A program made the translations under genes and the position numbers. The notes below the pieces were generated by a model that saw nothing but the letters and a program-made list of their open reading frames with translations, was not told the DNA's origin and made no database searches. A DNA stretch of 64,000 nucleotides from Mollicutes bacterium Phil14 (lineage in GTDB: Bacteria; Bacillota_I; Bacilli_A; ML615J-28; CAG-698). Positions 1 to 10,370 of the stretch are shown piece by piece. Position 1 is the stretch's first letter; each line of letters begins with the position of its first letter. The stretch is taken from the NCBI GenBank assembly GCA_001940985.1, contig MSHB01000021.1:27644-91643 (forward strand). Reading direction: 5' to 3'.

Positions 1-341
1 TTTATTGATTGAATTCCACGGCAAATTCCTAACATTGGTTTTTTAGTTTTGACTGCATATTCAATAACTTGTTTGTCTAAAATATCTAATTTTGGATTTA
101 CTCCCTTTGCTAATCCTTCGTTTTTTTCATTAAAATAACTTGGATCTAAATCAGAACCACCAGTTATTAAAAATCCATCACATAATTTGAAAACTTCTTC
201 AGGAGTGTTATTATCTAGTGTTAACATAATAACATTAAAGCCACTTTTAACAAGAGCATTAACATATGTTTCATTGACAAATTCTTTTAAGACATTCTCT
301 TCAGTAAGTGTTCTTGGAGTAACTCCTATAATTTTATTCAT
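1..341 (-). CDS. gamma-glutamyl-gamma-aminobutyrate hydrolase / peptidase C26-like (partial, truncated at window edge)
   Basis: Minus-strand translation from ATG at 341 reads MNKIIGVTPRTLTEENVLKEF...GFLITGGSDLDPSYF...KKPMLGICRGIQSI; GGxDxxP and GICRG motifs of class-I glutamine amidotransferase-like C26 hydrolases. Confidence 0.8.
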   Translation of the reverse strand, partial: MNKIIGVTPRTLTEENVLKEFVNETYVNALVKSGFNVIMLTLDNNTPEEVFKLCDGFLITGGSDLDPSYFNEKNEGLAKGVNPKLDILDKQVIEYAVKTKKPMLGICRGIQSI

Positions 342-435
342 AAAATACCTCTTTTCTATTTATAATATTTTATAACAAAAAGACAAAAAAATCAACTTTT
401 TTACAAAAAAATATAAAATACAATAGGAAAAAATC

Positions 436-472
436 ATAAAAAAACCGGTATTAAAAACCGGTGTTTTTATTA
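436..472 (-). terminator. rho-independent terminator after coaD
   Basis: ACCGGTattaaaaACCGGT-type hairpin flanked by A/T runs just downstream of the minus-strand coaD stop. Confidence 0.6.
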
Positions 473-954
473 AATCTTTCTTTAATTCTTTCAGTAATAT
501 ATTCACTCAAGCCTTCTGGGACGTAGTCTTTAATGTCGTTTCCAAACATAATTAATTCTTTAATAGAAGAACTAGATAAGAATAAGTTATTAGCAGAAGG
601 GAAAAGTATAAAAGTGTCTATATTTTTATCTATTGAACGGTTAAATTGAAATAGAGTTATTTCATTTTGATAGTCAATAAAATTTCTTAATCCTCTAATA
701 ATTACAGAAGCACTTTTTTCTTTAGCAAAATCTAAAACAAGATTGTCACTTGCTTCAACTATTACATTATTAATGTTTTTTGTTGCCTCTTTTAGCATAT
801 AAACTCTTTCTTCAATTGTGAAACAATACTTTTTGTTTGGATTGACAGATACTAAAACATACACAGTGTCAAAGACATTAGCTGAACGTTTTATTATATC
901 AAGATGGCCATTAGAGACTGGATCAAATGATCCTGGATAAACAGCGATTTTCAT
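451..954 (-). CDS. coaD: phosphopantetheine adenylyltransferase
   Basis: MKIAVYPGSFDPVSNGHLDIIKRSANVFD, typical CoaD N-terminus and length (167 aa). Confidence 0.95.
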   Translation of the reverse strand: MKIAVYPGSFDPVSNGHLDIIKRSANVFDTVYVLVSVNPNKKYCFTIEERVYMLKEATKNINNVIVEASDNLVLDFAKEKSASVIIRGLRNFIDYQNEITLFQFNRSIDKNIDTFILFPSANNLFLSSSSIKELIMFGNDIKDYVPEGLSEYITERIKERFNKNTGF

Positions 955-1092
955 ATTTTTTTTACCTCGGTAATATTATATAACAAAAGAGTTATTAAAT
1001 CAATAATAATGGGTTTTTTACTTTACATTTTTACCTTTTTAGAGTATAATAATTATGAAAGGGTACACGAAAAATAAAGGTGTTGAGAAGAT

Positions 1093-2835
1093 ATGAATAT
1101 TAAAAATGTAAACACTAAAGATGTAATATTTCAGCTGATTAGTAACAAAATAAAATTAATTATAGCCTTATTTTTTACTATTATATTAATAATAGCTTGT
1201 AGGATAATTTTTGTGGTATCTTTTTCAAATATTATTGAAAATTTATTTGTTAAAAAAGATTACAGTGATTTACCATTAAATGTAACGCTAATTACATTTT
1301 CAGTAATATTTAGTTTTATTATGTCAATTACTAAGAAAAAACAATTATCAAATCTTGGAACATATTTATCTACAAGTTTAATAGATAATTCATATAGTGC
1401 AATTTTATGTTCTGAAATGACTGAAATTGAAAAAACTGATATTAATATTCATAAGATAGTTAATAGTTGTAGGAAAATAGGAGAAGAGTATATAAGTGAA
1501 AATATTTTTTCTATTGTCGAAAATATTATTTTCCTCTTTACTGCTTTTATTACTTTGCTAATTATTAAACCAGCTTTAGGATTAATTGCCTACATAGGAT
1601 TACCATTTATGTTAATGGCAATTAAAGGTATTGATAAATTATTAGCAAGATTCACTAATAAGAATAATGCCATTATTGAAAAAGAATATGAGCAATTAGA
1701 ATCTGGACTAAAAAAAGTAAAGAATATAAAGCTTGATAACAGTATTAAATATGAGAAAGAAAAATTATCAAAGATTTCTGAAGAATATGTAAACAATTCT
1801 ACTAGAAAAAATGTTTTTTCTGCACTTTCTTCTAATTTGTGTAGAGATTTAATATTAGGTTTAAGGCTTGCAATTGTAATAGGTGTTGGTGGTTGGCTTG
1901 CTAGTGAAGAAAACCTTGGAATAACAGCACAAGTTTTAACTATATTTGTTCTTTTAGTTCCAGAAGTGTATTTAAGTTTTAGAAATATTATGAAAATACA
2001 ATTTATGCCAAGTTTCATTGAAAATGAATTGGAAACAATTGATGAGATTTTGAATTTAAGAACTGAAATTAAGTCTGAACCAGTTAATACAATAGATGAA
2101 ATTCATAGTATTAGATTTGCTAATGTTAGTTATGGTGATGAAAATTGTTCATATGCTAATATTAATTTCGAATTAAAACGAGGAGAAAAATTAGGTATTT
2201 TTTCTGTTGATACTGATTTTAAAAATTCTGTTTTTAATATAATAACTAAAATAAGCAAACCTAAAGATGGTTCTGTTACAATTAATAACTGTGATATAGC
2301 TAAAATTAATACTTCATATTTGAGAGATCTTATTACTTCTGTTTATGATGAAAGTGTTGTATTTGAAGGTACAATAAAAAATAATATATCATATCCATTA
2401 GAGTTTGATGAATATAAATATAATGATGCTTTAAACAAAAGTGGTTTAAAAGATGTAATATCAAAATTACCTTTGAAAGAGAATACTATTATTGGGAATG
2501 ATGATTTTATTGATAAAGATTCTTTACAGCGTATAATCTATGCTAATGCTTTTTATAAGGATTCAAAGATTTATGTTTTGAAAGATGCTACTAAAGACTA
2601 TGTCTTGTCAACTGAGAGTCAATTATTAAAAGAAGTATTTAACTTGAAAAATAAAGCTGTTATATTATTAACTGATAAAATATATAACTTAGTTGGTGTT
2701 GATAAAGTGTTGATTTTTGAAAATGGTGAAGTTACTGAATATGGAAAATATGATGAACTTCTTCAAAATAAAACTAGTAGGCTTCATAAATTAATGAGAA
2801 AGCCATCATCTAGTAGAGAAAAGAAAGTAAGTTAA
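1093..2835 (+). CDS. ABC transporter-like protein (TM domain + degenerate nucleotide-binding domain)
   Basis: N-terminal hydrophobic ABC-exporter-like half; C-terminal half aligns by eye to an ABC NBD but Walker A, signature and Walker B are eroded. Confidence 0.75.
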   Translation: MNIKNVNTKDVIFQLISNKIKLIIALFFTIILIIACRIIFVVSFSNIIENLFVKKDYSDLPLNVTLITFSVIFSFIMSITKKKQLSNLGTYLSTSLIDNSYSAILCSEMTEIEKTDINIHKIVNSCRKIGEEYISENIFSIVENIIFLFTAFITLLIIKPALGLIAYIGLPFMLMAIKGIDKLLARFTNKNNAIIEKEYEQLESGLKKVKNIKLDNSIKYEKEKLSKISEEYVNNSTRKNVFSALSSNLCRDLILGLRLAIVIGVGGWLASEENLGITAQVLTIFVLLVPEVYLSFRNIMKIQFMPSFIENELETIDEILNLRTEIKSEPVNTIDEIHSIRFANVSYGDENCSYANINFELKRGEKLGIFSVDTDFKNSVFNIITKISKPKDGSVTINNCDIAKINTSYLRDLITSVYDESVVFEGTIKNNISYPLEFDEYKYNDALNKSGLKDVISKLPLKENTIIGNDDFIDKDSLQRIIYANAFYKDSKIYVLKDATKDYVLSTESQLLKEVFNLKNKAVILLTDKIYNLVGVDKVLIFENGEVTEYGKYDELLQNKTSRLHKLMRKPSSSREKKVS

Positions 2836-2860
2836 ATTATTGACAAATTAAAAGCAAATT

Positions 2861-2900
2861 AAAAAGCCTTCCAGCATATTAAGCAATTGGAAGGCTTTTA
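2861..2900. terminator. bidirectional rho-independent terminator
   Basis: AAAAGCCTTCC...GGAAGGCTTTT hairpin between convergent genes. Confidence 0.85.
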
Positions 2901-2907
2901 ATATTAT

Positions 2908-4314
2908 CTATTGAATGTTAACTTTTGTCCATTTAAGGCTTGTGAAACGTCTATTGTTAAGGTAAAATCTAATGACTTGGTCGATTAGCATACCAATCCA
3001 AGAACCTATTAATCCTAAACCTAATGGGTAGCAAAGAAGAAAAGAGAAAAATGGTCTAATGAAAGTTACACTAATAAGTGAGCTTCTAGCAGTATATTTA
3101 GTATCACCAGCTCCTCTTAGTATCCCTGTTGTTACCCATTGAAGGCTTTGAGGGAAAAGAACAAAAGCTGATATTTTTAAAAGATCCCCCGCTGCAATTA
3201 CGGTAGATTCATTTTTAGAAAAACATTTGGCTAAGTCATATCTGAATATTATAGACAAAGAAAAAATAATCACGCCTAAGCAAAAACTACAAATCTGTGA
3301 TAATCTTCCGTAGGCAAAGGCTTTTTCTTCACTTTTTTCCCCTAAACTCTTACCAACAAGTCCACTTACACCAATAGAAAAACCATCAGTTATGTTAAAA
3401 CCTAAGCTTATTACACTTTGAGTTATAGTATTTATGGCGACTTGTTCAGTACCCAATTCATTAACTATTTTTGCACTTATAAAAAATCCGATCCTCATAA
3501 ATAATTGTTCAACGAAAGCATTAGAACTAATTTTAATTATTTGATAACAATGTTCTTTATCTAATTTCCATGAATCGGTAATCTTGATGGAAAGAAACTT
3601 CTTTTTTCTATTATACACAGCGAATGCTGATATAAAAAATGCAAACATATTACCAATGGCAGTAGCAATGGCAGCTCCTCTAATTCCTAACGCGGGGAAT
3701 CCTAAGTTACCATTGATTAAGCAGTAATTTAGAAAAATGTTAATCAAATTTGCGGATAGATTAGTTGCTAGTGTAGTTTTAGTATCACCACACGCACGTA
3801 AAGCAGAACAAATAATTAAACGCAAATAATTAAACACTAGTACGCTACTAACGATTCTAAAATATTCTATGCTACCAACGATAGTATCACTTTTCGCTCC
3901 TGCTAAAATCATAAAAGGTTTTGCTAAGAAAAATGAAAGTAAAGTTATAACAATGGAAGATATTAATCCAAGGACAAGTGTTTGCCTTAAGTAATTATTT
4001 GCTTCAAGATTATTCTTTTCACCATGCTTTCTTGAAACTATAGCAATAATTCCAGCGTTTAGTCCAATTGATAAGGATAAGGTAATAAAGACTGGTTGTT
4101 GTGCAATTGCAACAGCTGATATGGCTGCATCTCCAACCTGGCCAACCATTATAGTATCCATCATACCAATGATACCGATTAAAAAAGTTTCGAGAGCTGC
4201 AGGAATAGAAATTCTCAAAACATTTTTCAAAAGAATGGAGGTCTTTGGCAATTCATAATTATGATCATTCATTTCTAATTTTTTTGATTTTAATATATTC
4301 ATTTTTTTCACCAA
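2908..4314 (-). CDS. MATE family efflux transporter
   Basis: 468 aa; IPAALETFLIGIIGMMDTIMVGQVGDAAISAVAIAQQP and internal repeat typical of MATE. Confidence 0.92.
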   Translation of the reverse strand: MVKKMNILKSKKLEMNDHNYELPKTSILLKNVLRISIPAALETFLIGIIGMMDTIMVGQVGDAAISAVAIAQQPVFITLSLSIGLNAGIIAIVSRKHGEKNNLEANNYLRQTLVLGLISSIVITLLSFFLAKPFMILAGAKSDTIVGSIEYFRIVSSVLVFNYLRLIICSALRACGDTKTTLATNLSANLINIFLNYCLINGNLGFPALGIRGAAIATAIGNMFAFFISAFAVYNRKKKFLSIKITDSWKLDKEHCYQIIKISSNAFVEQLFMRIGFFISAKIVNELGTEQVAINTITQSVISLGFNITDGFSIGVSGLVGKSLGEKSEEKAFAYGRLSQICSFCLGVIIFSLSIIFRYDLAKCFSKNESTVIAAGDLLKISAFVLFPQSLQWVTTGILRGAGDTKYTARSSLISVTFIRPFFSFLLCYPLGLGLIGSWIGMLIDQVIRFYLNNRRFTSLKWTKVNIQ

Positions 4315-4446
4315 CTATAATGAGTATTATAATACAAAATAAAAATAAAATCTACTAAAAAGTAAAAAACAAGAAAATAATGGATAAATTCATAAAAAAA
4401 TATTTTATATTTTGTATAAATGTGATATAATAATTATATTATAGAG

Positions 4447-5892
4447 GTGATATTCATGAACAGAGTTAGAACAAGATTTGCTCCAAGTCCAACTGGCTTT
4501 ATGCATATAGGTAATTTAAGAACTGCTTTATATTGCTATTTATTTGCTAAACAAAACAACGGTGATTTTATTTTAAGAATAGAAGATACTGATGTTGAAA
4601 GAACAGTTGATGGTGCAATCGACATTATATATAAAACATTAAATGAATCAAAGATATATGCTGATGAAGGACCTTTACAAGGTGGTAACTTCGGTCCATA
4701 TGTACAAACTGAAAGAAAAGATATTTATATGAAATATGCCTTAGAACTAGTTGAAAAAGGCGCTGCTTATTATTGTTTCTGTGATAAAGAAAGACTTGAT
4801 TCTTTAGCAACTGAAAATGGTATTAAAAGATATGACAAGCATTGTTTACATTTGTCAAAAGAAGAAATTAATGAAAGATTAGCTCGTGGTGATAAATGGG
4901 TTATTCGTCAAAATATGCCAACAGAAGGTGTTAGCGAATTTGATGATTTAGTATTTGGACATGTTTCAATTCCTAATAATGAGTTAGAAGATCAAATTCT
5001 TATTAAATCTGATGGTCTACCAACATACAATTTTGCTAATGTTATAGATGATCATTTAATGCAAATAAGTCATGTTATGCGTGGTAATGAATATTTAAGT
5101 TCTACACCTAAATATAATTTGCTTTATGATGCATTTGGTTGGGAACACCCACAATATGTTCATTTAACACCAATTATGAAAGATGCTACAAGAAAGTTGA
5201 GCAAGAGACATGGTGATGCAAATTTCAATGATTTTACTGAAAAAGGTTACTTACCAGAAGCTATTATTAATTATATTTCTTTATTAGGATGGAGTCCTAA
5301 AGGTGAGGAAGAAAAATTTTCAATGGAAGAGTTGATAGAAAAATTTAGTATAAGTGGTTTATCTCACTCTAGTAGCATATTTGATGAAGCAAAGATGAAG
5401 TGGCTAAATGGTGAATATATTAAGGAATTACCATTTGAGAAATTTATGGAATTAGCTACTCCTTTCTTTGAAAAATCAAAAATCAAAGGTAAATATAGTT
5501 ATGAAAAATTTGGAAAATTAATTCAAACAAGAATAGAAATATTAAGTGAAATTCCAGAAAAGGTTGATTTCTTAGCTGAATTCACTCCTGCTGAAGGCGA
5601 AATGTATTTTAATAAGAAATTCAAAATTGATAGTGAAGTAGCAAAGAAAGTATTAGAAAAATCTATTACTGTTTTAGAAAATGTTTCTGACTGGAACGAA
5701 GAGAATTTACATGCTGCGATAGTAAAAACTGCAGAAGAAATGGAATTGAAATCAGGAGTTGTTTATACTGTATTAAGAATTGGCTTAACTGGTGTAATGG
5801 TAACACCTGGTGGTAGTCCAGAAATGGCTGATATATTAGGAAAAGAAGAATCACTTAATAGGTTAAAATTAAGTTTAGAAAAATTAAAATAA
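4447..5892 (+). CDS. gltX: glutamate--tRNA ligase
   Basis: RTRFAPSPTGFMHIGNLRTALY and KLSKRHGD motifs; likely start ATG at 4456. Confidence 0.96.
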   Translation: MIFMNRVRTRFAPSPTGFMHIGNLRTALYCYLFAKQNNGDFILRIEDTDVERTVDGAIDIIYKTLNESKIYADEGPLQGGNFGPYVQTERKDIYMKYALELVEKGAAYYCFCDKERLDSLATENGIKRYDKHCLHLSKEEINERLARGDKWVIRQNMPTEGVSEFDDLVFGHVSIPNNELEDQILIKSDGLPTYNFANVIDDHLMQISHVMRGNEYLSSTPKYNLLYDAFGWEHPQYVHLTPIMKDATRKLSKRHGDANFNDFTEKGYLPEAIINYISLLGWSPKGEEEKFSMEELIEKFSISGLSHSSSIFDEAKMKWLNGEYIKELPFEKFMELATPFFEKSKIKGKYSYEKFGKLIQTRIEILSEIPEKVDFLAEFTPAEGEMYFNKKFKIDSEVAKKVLEKSITVLENVSDWNEENLHAAIVKTAEEMELKSGVVYTVLRIGLTGVMVTPGGSPEMADILGKEESLNRLKLSLEKLK

Positions 5893-5896
5893 GGAT

Positions 5897-7294
5897 GTGA
5901 TAAATATGATTAAAAAAGAAATATGCCAACAAGTTTTAGAAGAATGTTTAAAAACTGGTGGAGATTTTGCAGAAATATTTGCTGAAGATACAGAAAAAAA
6001 TATTATGGAATTAACATCTGGTAAGGTAACACAGGCGAATACTACTAATTTACATGGCGTTGCTATACGTATTTTAAAAGGATTTAAAGAAGTTAGTGGT
6101 TATACAAATGACTTTAGCCTTGAAAGTTTGTTGAAGTTAGCTAAAGAAGTAAGAGGTGCATTAAATGGGGAACCTCTAGATATTAAATTTGAGTTAAAAG
6201 AAGAAAAAGCTAATAAAATCATTGAAGCTGTTAGAAAACCATCAACAGTATCTAATGAAGAAAAAGTTAATTACTTATTAAAAACTTACAATGCTATAAA
6301 AGATTATTCTAATGAAATTACACAAACTATTTGCTTCTTAACAGATGAAGAACAAAAAGTGTTAGTAGCTAATACATTAGGTAAATACATTGAAGATGAA
6401 AGAAATCATTTAAGATTAGGATTAAGCGTAGTTGCTTCATATAATGGTGAAATGCAAAGCGCATTTGAGTCGATTGGTGGAAATCAAGGATATGAATTAT
6501 TAGATAGTTCTGACTTAGAAAAATTTGCTAAAGCAACTGCTGATTCAGCAATTACTATGGTACATGCTGATGAAATGGTTGGTGGTACTTATGCAGTAGT
6601 AATTCATAATGCATTTGGTGGTGTCTTATTACATGAGGCTTGCGTACATGGATTAGAAGCAACATCTGTTGCCAAGGGCGCTTCTGTATTCTGTGGAAAA
6701 TTAGGACAAAAAGTTGCTAGTGATATAGTTACTGCTATTGATGATGGTACTAGAGATAACCAATGGGGTTCTTTGAATATGGATGATGAAGGTAATCCAA
6801 CTCAAAGAAATGTATTAATTGAAAATGGTATATTGAAAAGCTATTTAGTAGATTACCGTAACTCTAGAAAGATGGATCATCCTATTACTGGTAGTAGCCG
6901 TCGCCAAAGTTATCGCTATAGTCCAACATCAAGAATGACTAACACATTCTTTGCTCCAGGAAAAGACAAATTTGAAGACATTATAAAAAATACAAAATAT
7001 GGTCTATTTGCTAAGAAGATGGGTGGCGGAAGTGTTAATCCTTCAACAGGAGAATTCAATTTCTCAGTTAGTGAAGGATATTTAATTGAAGATGGAAAAA
7101 TTACTAAACCAGTTCGTGGTGCAACTCTAATTGGTAGTGGTGCAGAAATTTTGAAAAATATTGATATGATTGCTGACAATTTAGACTTTGGTCATGGTAT
7201 GTGTGGCTCTGCTAGTGGTTCTATTCCAACTGATGTTGGTCAACCTACAATTAGAGTACAAAATATGGTTGTTGGCGGAAGAGGTGAAAAATAA
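5897..7294 (+). CDS. tldD: TldD/PmbA family metallopeptidase (TldD-like)
   Basis: 465 aa; GGVLLHEACVHGLEA (HExxxH-type motif), paired with a second family member; alternative ATG start at 5906. Confidence 0.85.
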   Translation: MINMIKKEICQQVLEECLKTGGDFAEIFAEDTEKNIMELTSGKVTQANTTNLHGVAIRILKGFKEVSGYTNDFSLESLLKLAKEVRGALNGEPLDIKFELKEEKANKIIEAVRKPSTVSNEEKVNYLLKTYNAIKDYSNEITQTICFLTDEEQKVLVANTLGKYIEDERNHLRLGLSVVASYNGEMQSAFESIGGNQGYELLDSSDLEKFAKATADSAITMVHADEMVGGTYAVVIHNAFGGVLLHEACVHGLEATSVAKGASVFCGKLGQKVASDIVTAIDDGTRDNQWGSLNMDDEGNPTQRNVLIENGILKSYLVDYRNSRKMDHPITGSSRRQSYRYSPTSRMTNTFFAPGKDKFEDIIKNTKYGLFAKKMGGGSVNPSTGEFNFSVSEGYLIEDGKITKPVRGATLIGSGAEILKNIDMIADNLDFGHGMCGSASGSIPTDVGQPTIRVQNMVVGGRGEK

Positions 7295-8613
7295 TGGATT
7301 TCCAAAAATTTATTGAAAAAGCAAAAAAAGCTGGTATAGAAGATATAGAATTTTACTGTTCAGAAAGTAAAACTTTAGATATTGCTTTGTTCAATGGTGA
7401 AGTTGAAAAGAGCAGTGTTCATAATAGTTATGTAATTTCAGTTAGAGCAATAGTAAACGGAAAAATGACATATATGAGTTTTGAAGATGAAAACATCGAT
7501 ATGGATAAAGTTATTGAAAAGTTAAAGGAAAATGCTAGTGTTTTAACAACTTTAGAAGAATTTGAAATATTTGGCGGTAGTGAATCTTATCCTCAACTTG
7601 AAAGAGTTGATGGCGGATTTGATAAAGTTAGCGTTGCTGAAAAAGTTGCTTTATTAAAATCTGTTGAAAAAATTGCTAAAAGTTTGGATCAAAGAATCGT
7701 ATTACTACCATATTGTAACTATGCTGAAAGCAGTGAAAAAACTTCTATTATTAACTCAAAAGGTTTAAATGTAGAGAAAACTGTTGAATATGGTGACATA
7801 GTATTGGGTGCTCTTGCTAAAGAAGGAGATTCTACTCAAGATGGTTTTGAAGTAAAAGTTGCATTAAAATATGATGAATTAAATCCTGAAGAAATAGCTA
7901 AAAAAGCAGTAGAAAAAGCAATATCAATGTTAGGTGCTGAAGCTATTGAATCAAAAACATATCCTGTTATAATTGAAAATGAAGCTATGGCTGATTTATT
8001 AAGTGGCTTTTCATCAATGTTTACTGGTGAAGCAGCAGTTAAAAAACTTACTTCTTTATTAGGTAAAGAAGGTCAAAAAATTATGCAAGATAATGTTACA
8101 ATAGTTGATGATCCTCTACTTGCTGGTGCAGTTAATTCTCAACCATTTGATGATGAAGGTGTTGCATGTTATAAAAAAGCCGTTGTTGAAAATGGAGTAT
8201 TTAAAACATTTTTGCACAATTTAAAAACTGCAAAAGCTTTTAATACAAAAAGTACTGGTAATGGTGTAAAATCTGGTTCTATTGGAACTAGAGGCATAAA
8301 CCTATATATCGAAAAAGGTAATGCAACAAAAGAAGAATTGATTTCTTCAATTGAAGAAGGTTTATTAATTACAGATTTATCTGGATTACATGCTGGCCTA
8401 AATGCAATTAGCGGTGATTTCAGTGCTCAATCTTCTGGATTCTACATTAAAAATGGAAAGATCGAAAAACCAGTAACATTAATAGTTGTTTCTGGGAACT
8501 TCATTAAGATGATGAATGAAATTGACGAAATTGGTTCTGACTTATTCTTAGGTTATTCAGGCGTTGGTGCTCCTTCAATTAAATTTAAAGGATTACCAGT
8601 TTCAGGAAAATAA
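7294..8613 (+). CDS. TldD/PmbA family protein (TldE/PmbA-like)
   Basis: Adjacent to tldD; lacks the HExxxH motif; NSQPFDDEGVACYKKAVVENGVFKTFLHNLKTA typical of TldE/PmbA. Confidence 0.85.
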   Translation: MDFQKFIEKAKKAGIEDIEFYCSESKTLDIALFNGEVEKSSVHNSYVISVRAIVNGKMTYMSFEDENIDMDKVIEKLKENASVLTTLEEFEIFGGSESYPQLERVDGGFDKVSVAEKVALLKSVEKIAKSLDQRIVLLPYCNYAESSEKTSIINSKGLNVEKTVEYGDIVLGALAKEGDSTQDGFEVKVALKYDELNPEEIAKKAVEKAISMLGAEAIESKTYPVIIENEAMADLLSGFSSMFTGEAAVKKLTSLLGKEGQKIMQDNVTIVDDPLLAGAVNSQPFDDEGVACYKKAVVENGVFKTFLHNLKTAKAFNTKSTGNGVKSGSIGTRGINLYIEKGNATKEELISSIEEGLLITDLSGLHAGLNAISGDFSAQSSGFYIKNGKIEKPVTLIVVSGNFIKMMNEIDEIGSDLFLGYSGVGAPSIKFKGLPVSGK

Positions 8614-8625
8614 AAGGGAGTTTAA

Positions 8626-8656
8626 AGACGTCTCATTTATGAGATGTCTTTTTAAT
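8626..8656 (+). terminator. rho-independent terminator
   Basis: AAGACGTCTCatttatGAGATGTCTTTTT hairpin plus T tract. Confidence 0.75.
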
Positions 8657-8661
8657 GAAAA

Positions 8662-10362
8662 ATGAAGAAATTTAGTGAACTTAATATTAATCCTTCAATA
8701 TTAGAAGGTATTGAAAAAATGGATTATCAAGAAATGACAGAGGTTCAAGAGAAAGTTATTCCTGTTGCCCTTGATGATAAAGATGTTATAGCTCAAGCAC
8801 CAACTGGTACTGGAAAAACAATTGCTTTTGCCATTCCTATTTTAGAAAAAATAGATGCTTCACTTGATAAAGTTCAAGCATTAGTAATTTCTCCAACAAG
8901 AGAATTAGCAGTTCAAATAGCAAAAGAAATAAATACAGTTTCAAAATGTCTTGATGATGTTAATGCTCTAGCTGTTTATGGTGGAGAAATAATTGATAAA
9001 CAAATATATAATCTGAAGAAAAGACCAAAAATAATTGTTGCTACACCAGGTAGATTGATGGATCATTTAGAGCGTAGAACAATTAGATTAAACGATGTAA
9101 AAATGGTTGTTTTAGATGAAGCTGATGAAATGCTAAATATGGGATTTATTGAAGATATAACTTCCATTTTAGAAAGAATACCATGTGAACATCAAACAAT
9201 GTTATTTTCTGCTACTATATCAAAAGATATTGAGAAAATTGCCAATCAATTTTTGATTAATCCTACTTCAATTAAGATAAGTAAAAATCGTTTAACAGTT
9301 GATTTAATTGAACAAAGATACATAGATGTAAAAGAAAAAGATAAGATTGAAGTTATTTCAAGAATACTTGATATTAATGATTATAAATTAGTAATGATTT
9401 TCTGTAATACAAAGAAATCTGTTGATGATGTTACAAGTGCATTATTAATGCGTGGTACATTGGTAGAAGCACTTCATGGCGATATGAAGCAAATGCAAAG
9501 AGACAGAGTAATGTCACGTTTTAGAAATGGACAAATAAATGTTTTAGTTGCATCTGATGTAGCCGCAAGAGGACTTGACATAGATGATGTTGATGTCGTT
9601 TTTAATTATGACGTGCCAACTGATGAAGAATACTATGTTCATAGAATTGGTAGAACAGGTAGAGCAAAGAAAACAGGATTATCAATTACTTTGGTTACTA
9701 GACAAGAGAAATCAAAATTGCGTTCTATTATGTCATATACAAAAAGTTCTATTGAACAAATGATGATTCCATCTTTAGAAAAGGTTATGAAAGTAAGAGT
9801 TAAGAAAATTATGCTTGAAGCTATAACGTCTTTAGAAAATGATAATAATTTAATAAACAATTATATCAATAAAGAAATGTCAAAAATAGATGGTGTTGAT
9901 AAAGATCAATTAATTAAAGGGTTAATAGCATTGCAATTACTTAATAAAAATCAAAATCAAGAAGTTGAAGAAGTAAAAGAAGAAATTGAAGACAGAAAGA
10001 AAAAAAGATCAAAGAAGATAGCTAGAATATTTGCAAATGTTGGTAAAAAAGATAATTTCAAAGTTTATACTTTAACTGATTTATTAACTAAAAAAACTGA
10101 TATGACTAATGCTGAAATAGATAATGTTGAAATACATGATAATTTTTCTTTCTTTGAAATCCCTGAAGACTTTGTTAAGGATTTAACTAATAGCCCAATA
10201 GACTACAAAGGACGAAAGATTACTTTTGAAGTTGCTAAGGCAAAAGAAAAGAGTAGTAAAGAAAAAAAGTCATCTAAACAAAGTTCTAAACCAAATGATA
10301 GAAAAAGGAAATCTACTTCAGAAAAAAATAAAAAAACATCAAACAGAAAAAAGAACAAATAA
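8662..10362 (+). CDS. DEAD/DEAH-box RNA helicase
   Basis: APTGTGKT, DEAD, SAT, HRIGRTGR motifs; Lys-rich C-terminal tail. Confidence 0.92.
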   Translation: MKKFSELNINPSILEGIEKMDYQEMTEVQEKVIPVALDDKDVIAQAPTGTGKTIAFAIPILEKIDASLDKVQALVISPTRELAVQIAKEINTVSKCLDDVNALAVYGGEIIDKQIYNLKKRPKIIVATPGRLMDHLERRTIRLNDVKMVVLDEADEMLNMGFIEDITSILERIPCEHQTMLFSATISKDIEKIANQFLINPTSIKISKNRLTVDLIEQRYIDVKEKDKIEVISRILDINDYKLVMIFCNTKKSVDDVTSALLMRGTLVEALHGDMKQMQRDRVMSRFRNGQINVLVASDVAARGLDIDDVDVVFNYDVPTDEEYYVHRIGRTGRAKKTGLSITLVTRQEKSKLRSIMSYTKSSIEQMMIPSLEKVMKVRVKKIMLEAITSLENDNNLINNYINKEMSKIDGVDKDQLIKGLIALQLLNKNQNQEVEEVKEEIEDRKKKRSKKIARIFANVGKKDNFKVYTLTDLLTKKTDMTNAEIDNVEIHDNFSFFEIPEDFVKDLTNSPIDYKGRKITFEVAKAKEKSSKEKKSSKQSSKPNDRKRKSTSEKNKKTSNRKKNK

Positions 10363-10370
10363 AAATGGCT

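Noticed and set aside
4625-5854. Minus-strand ORFs inside gltX (61 and 62 aa)
   Set aside because: Antisense to a strongly supported conserved CDS; composition is His/Leu-rich shadow translation.
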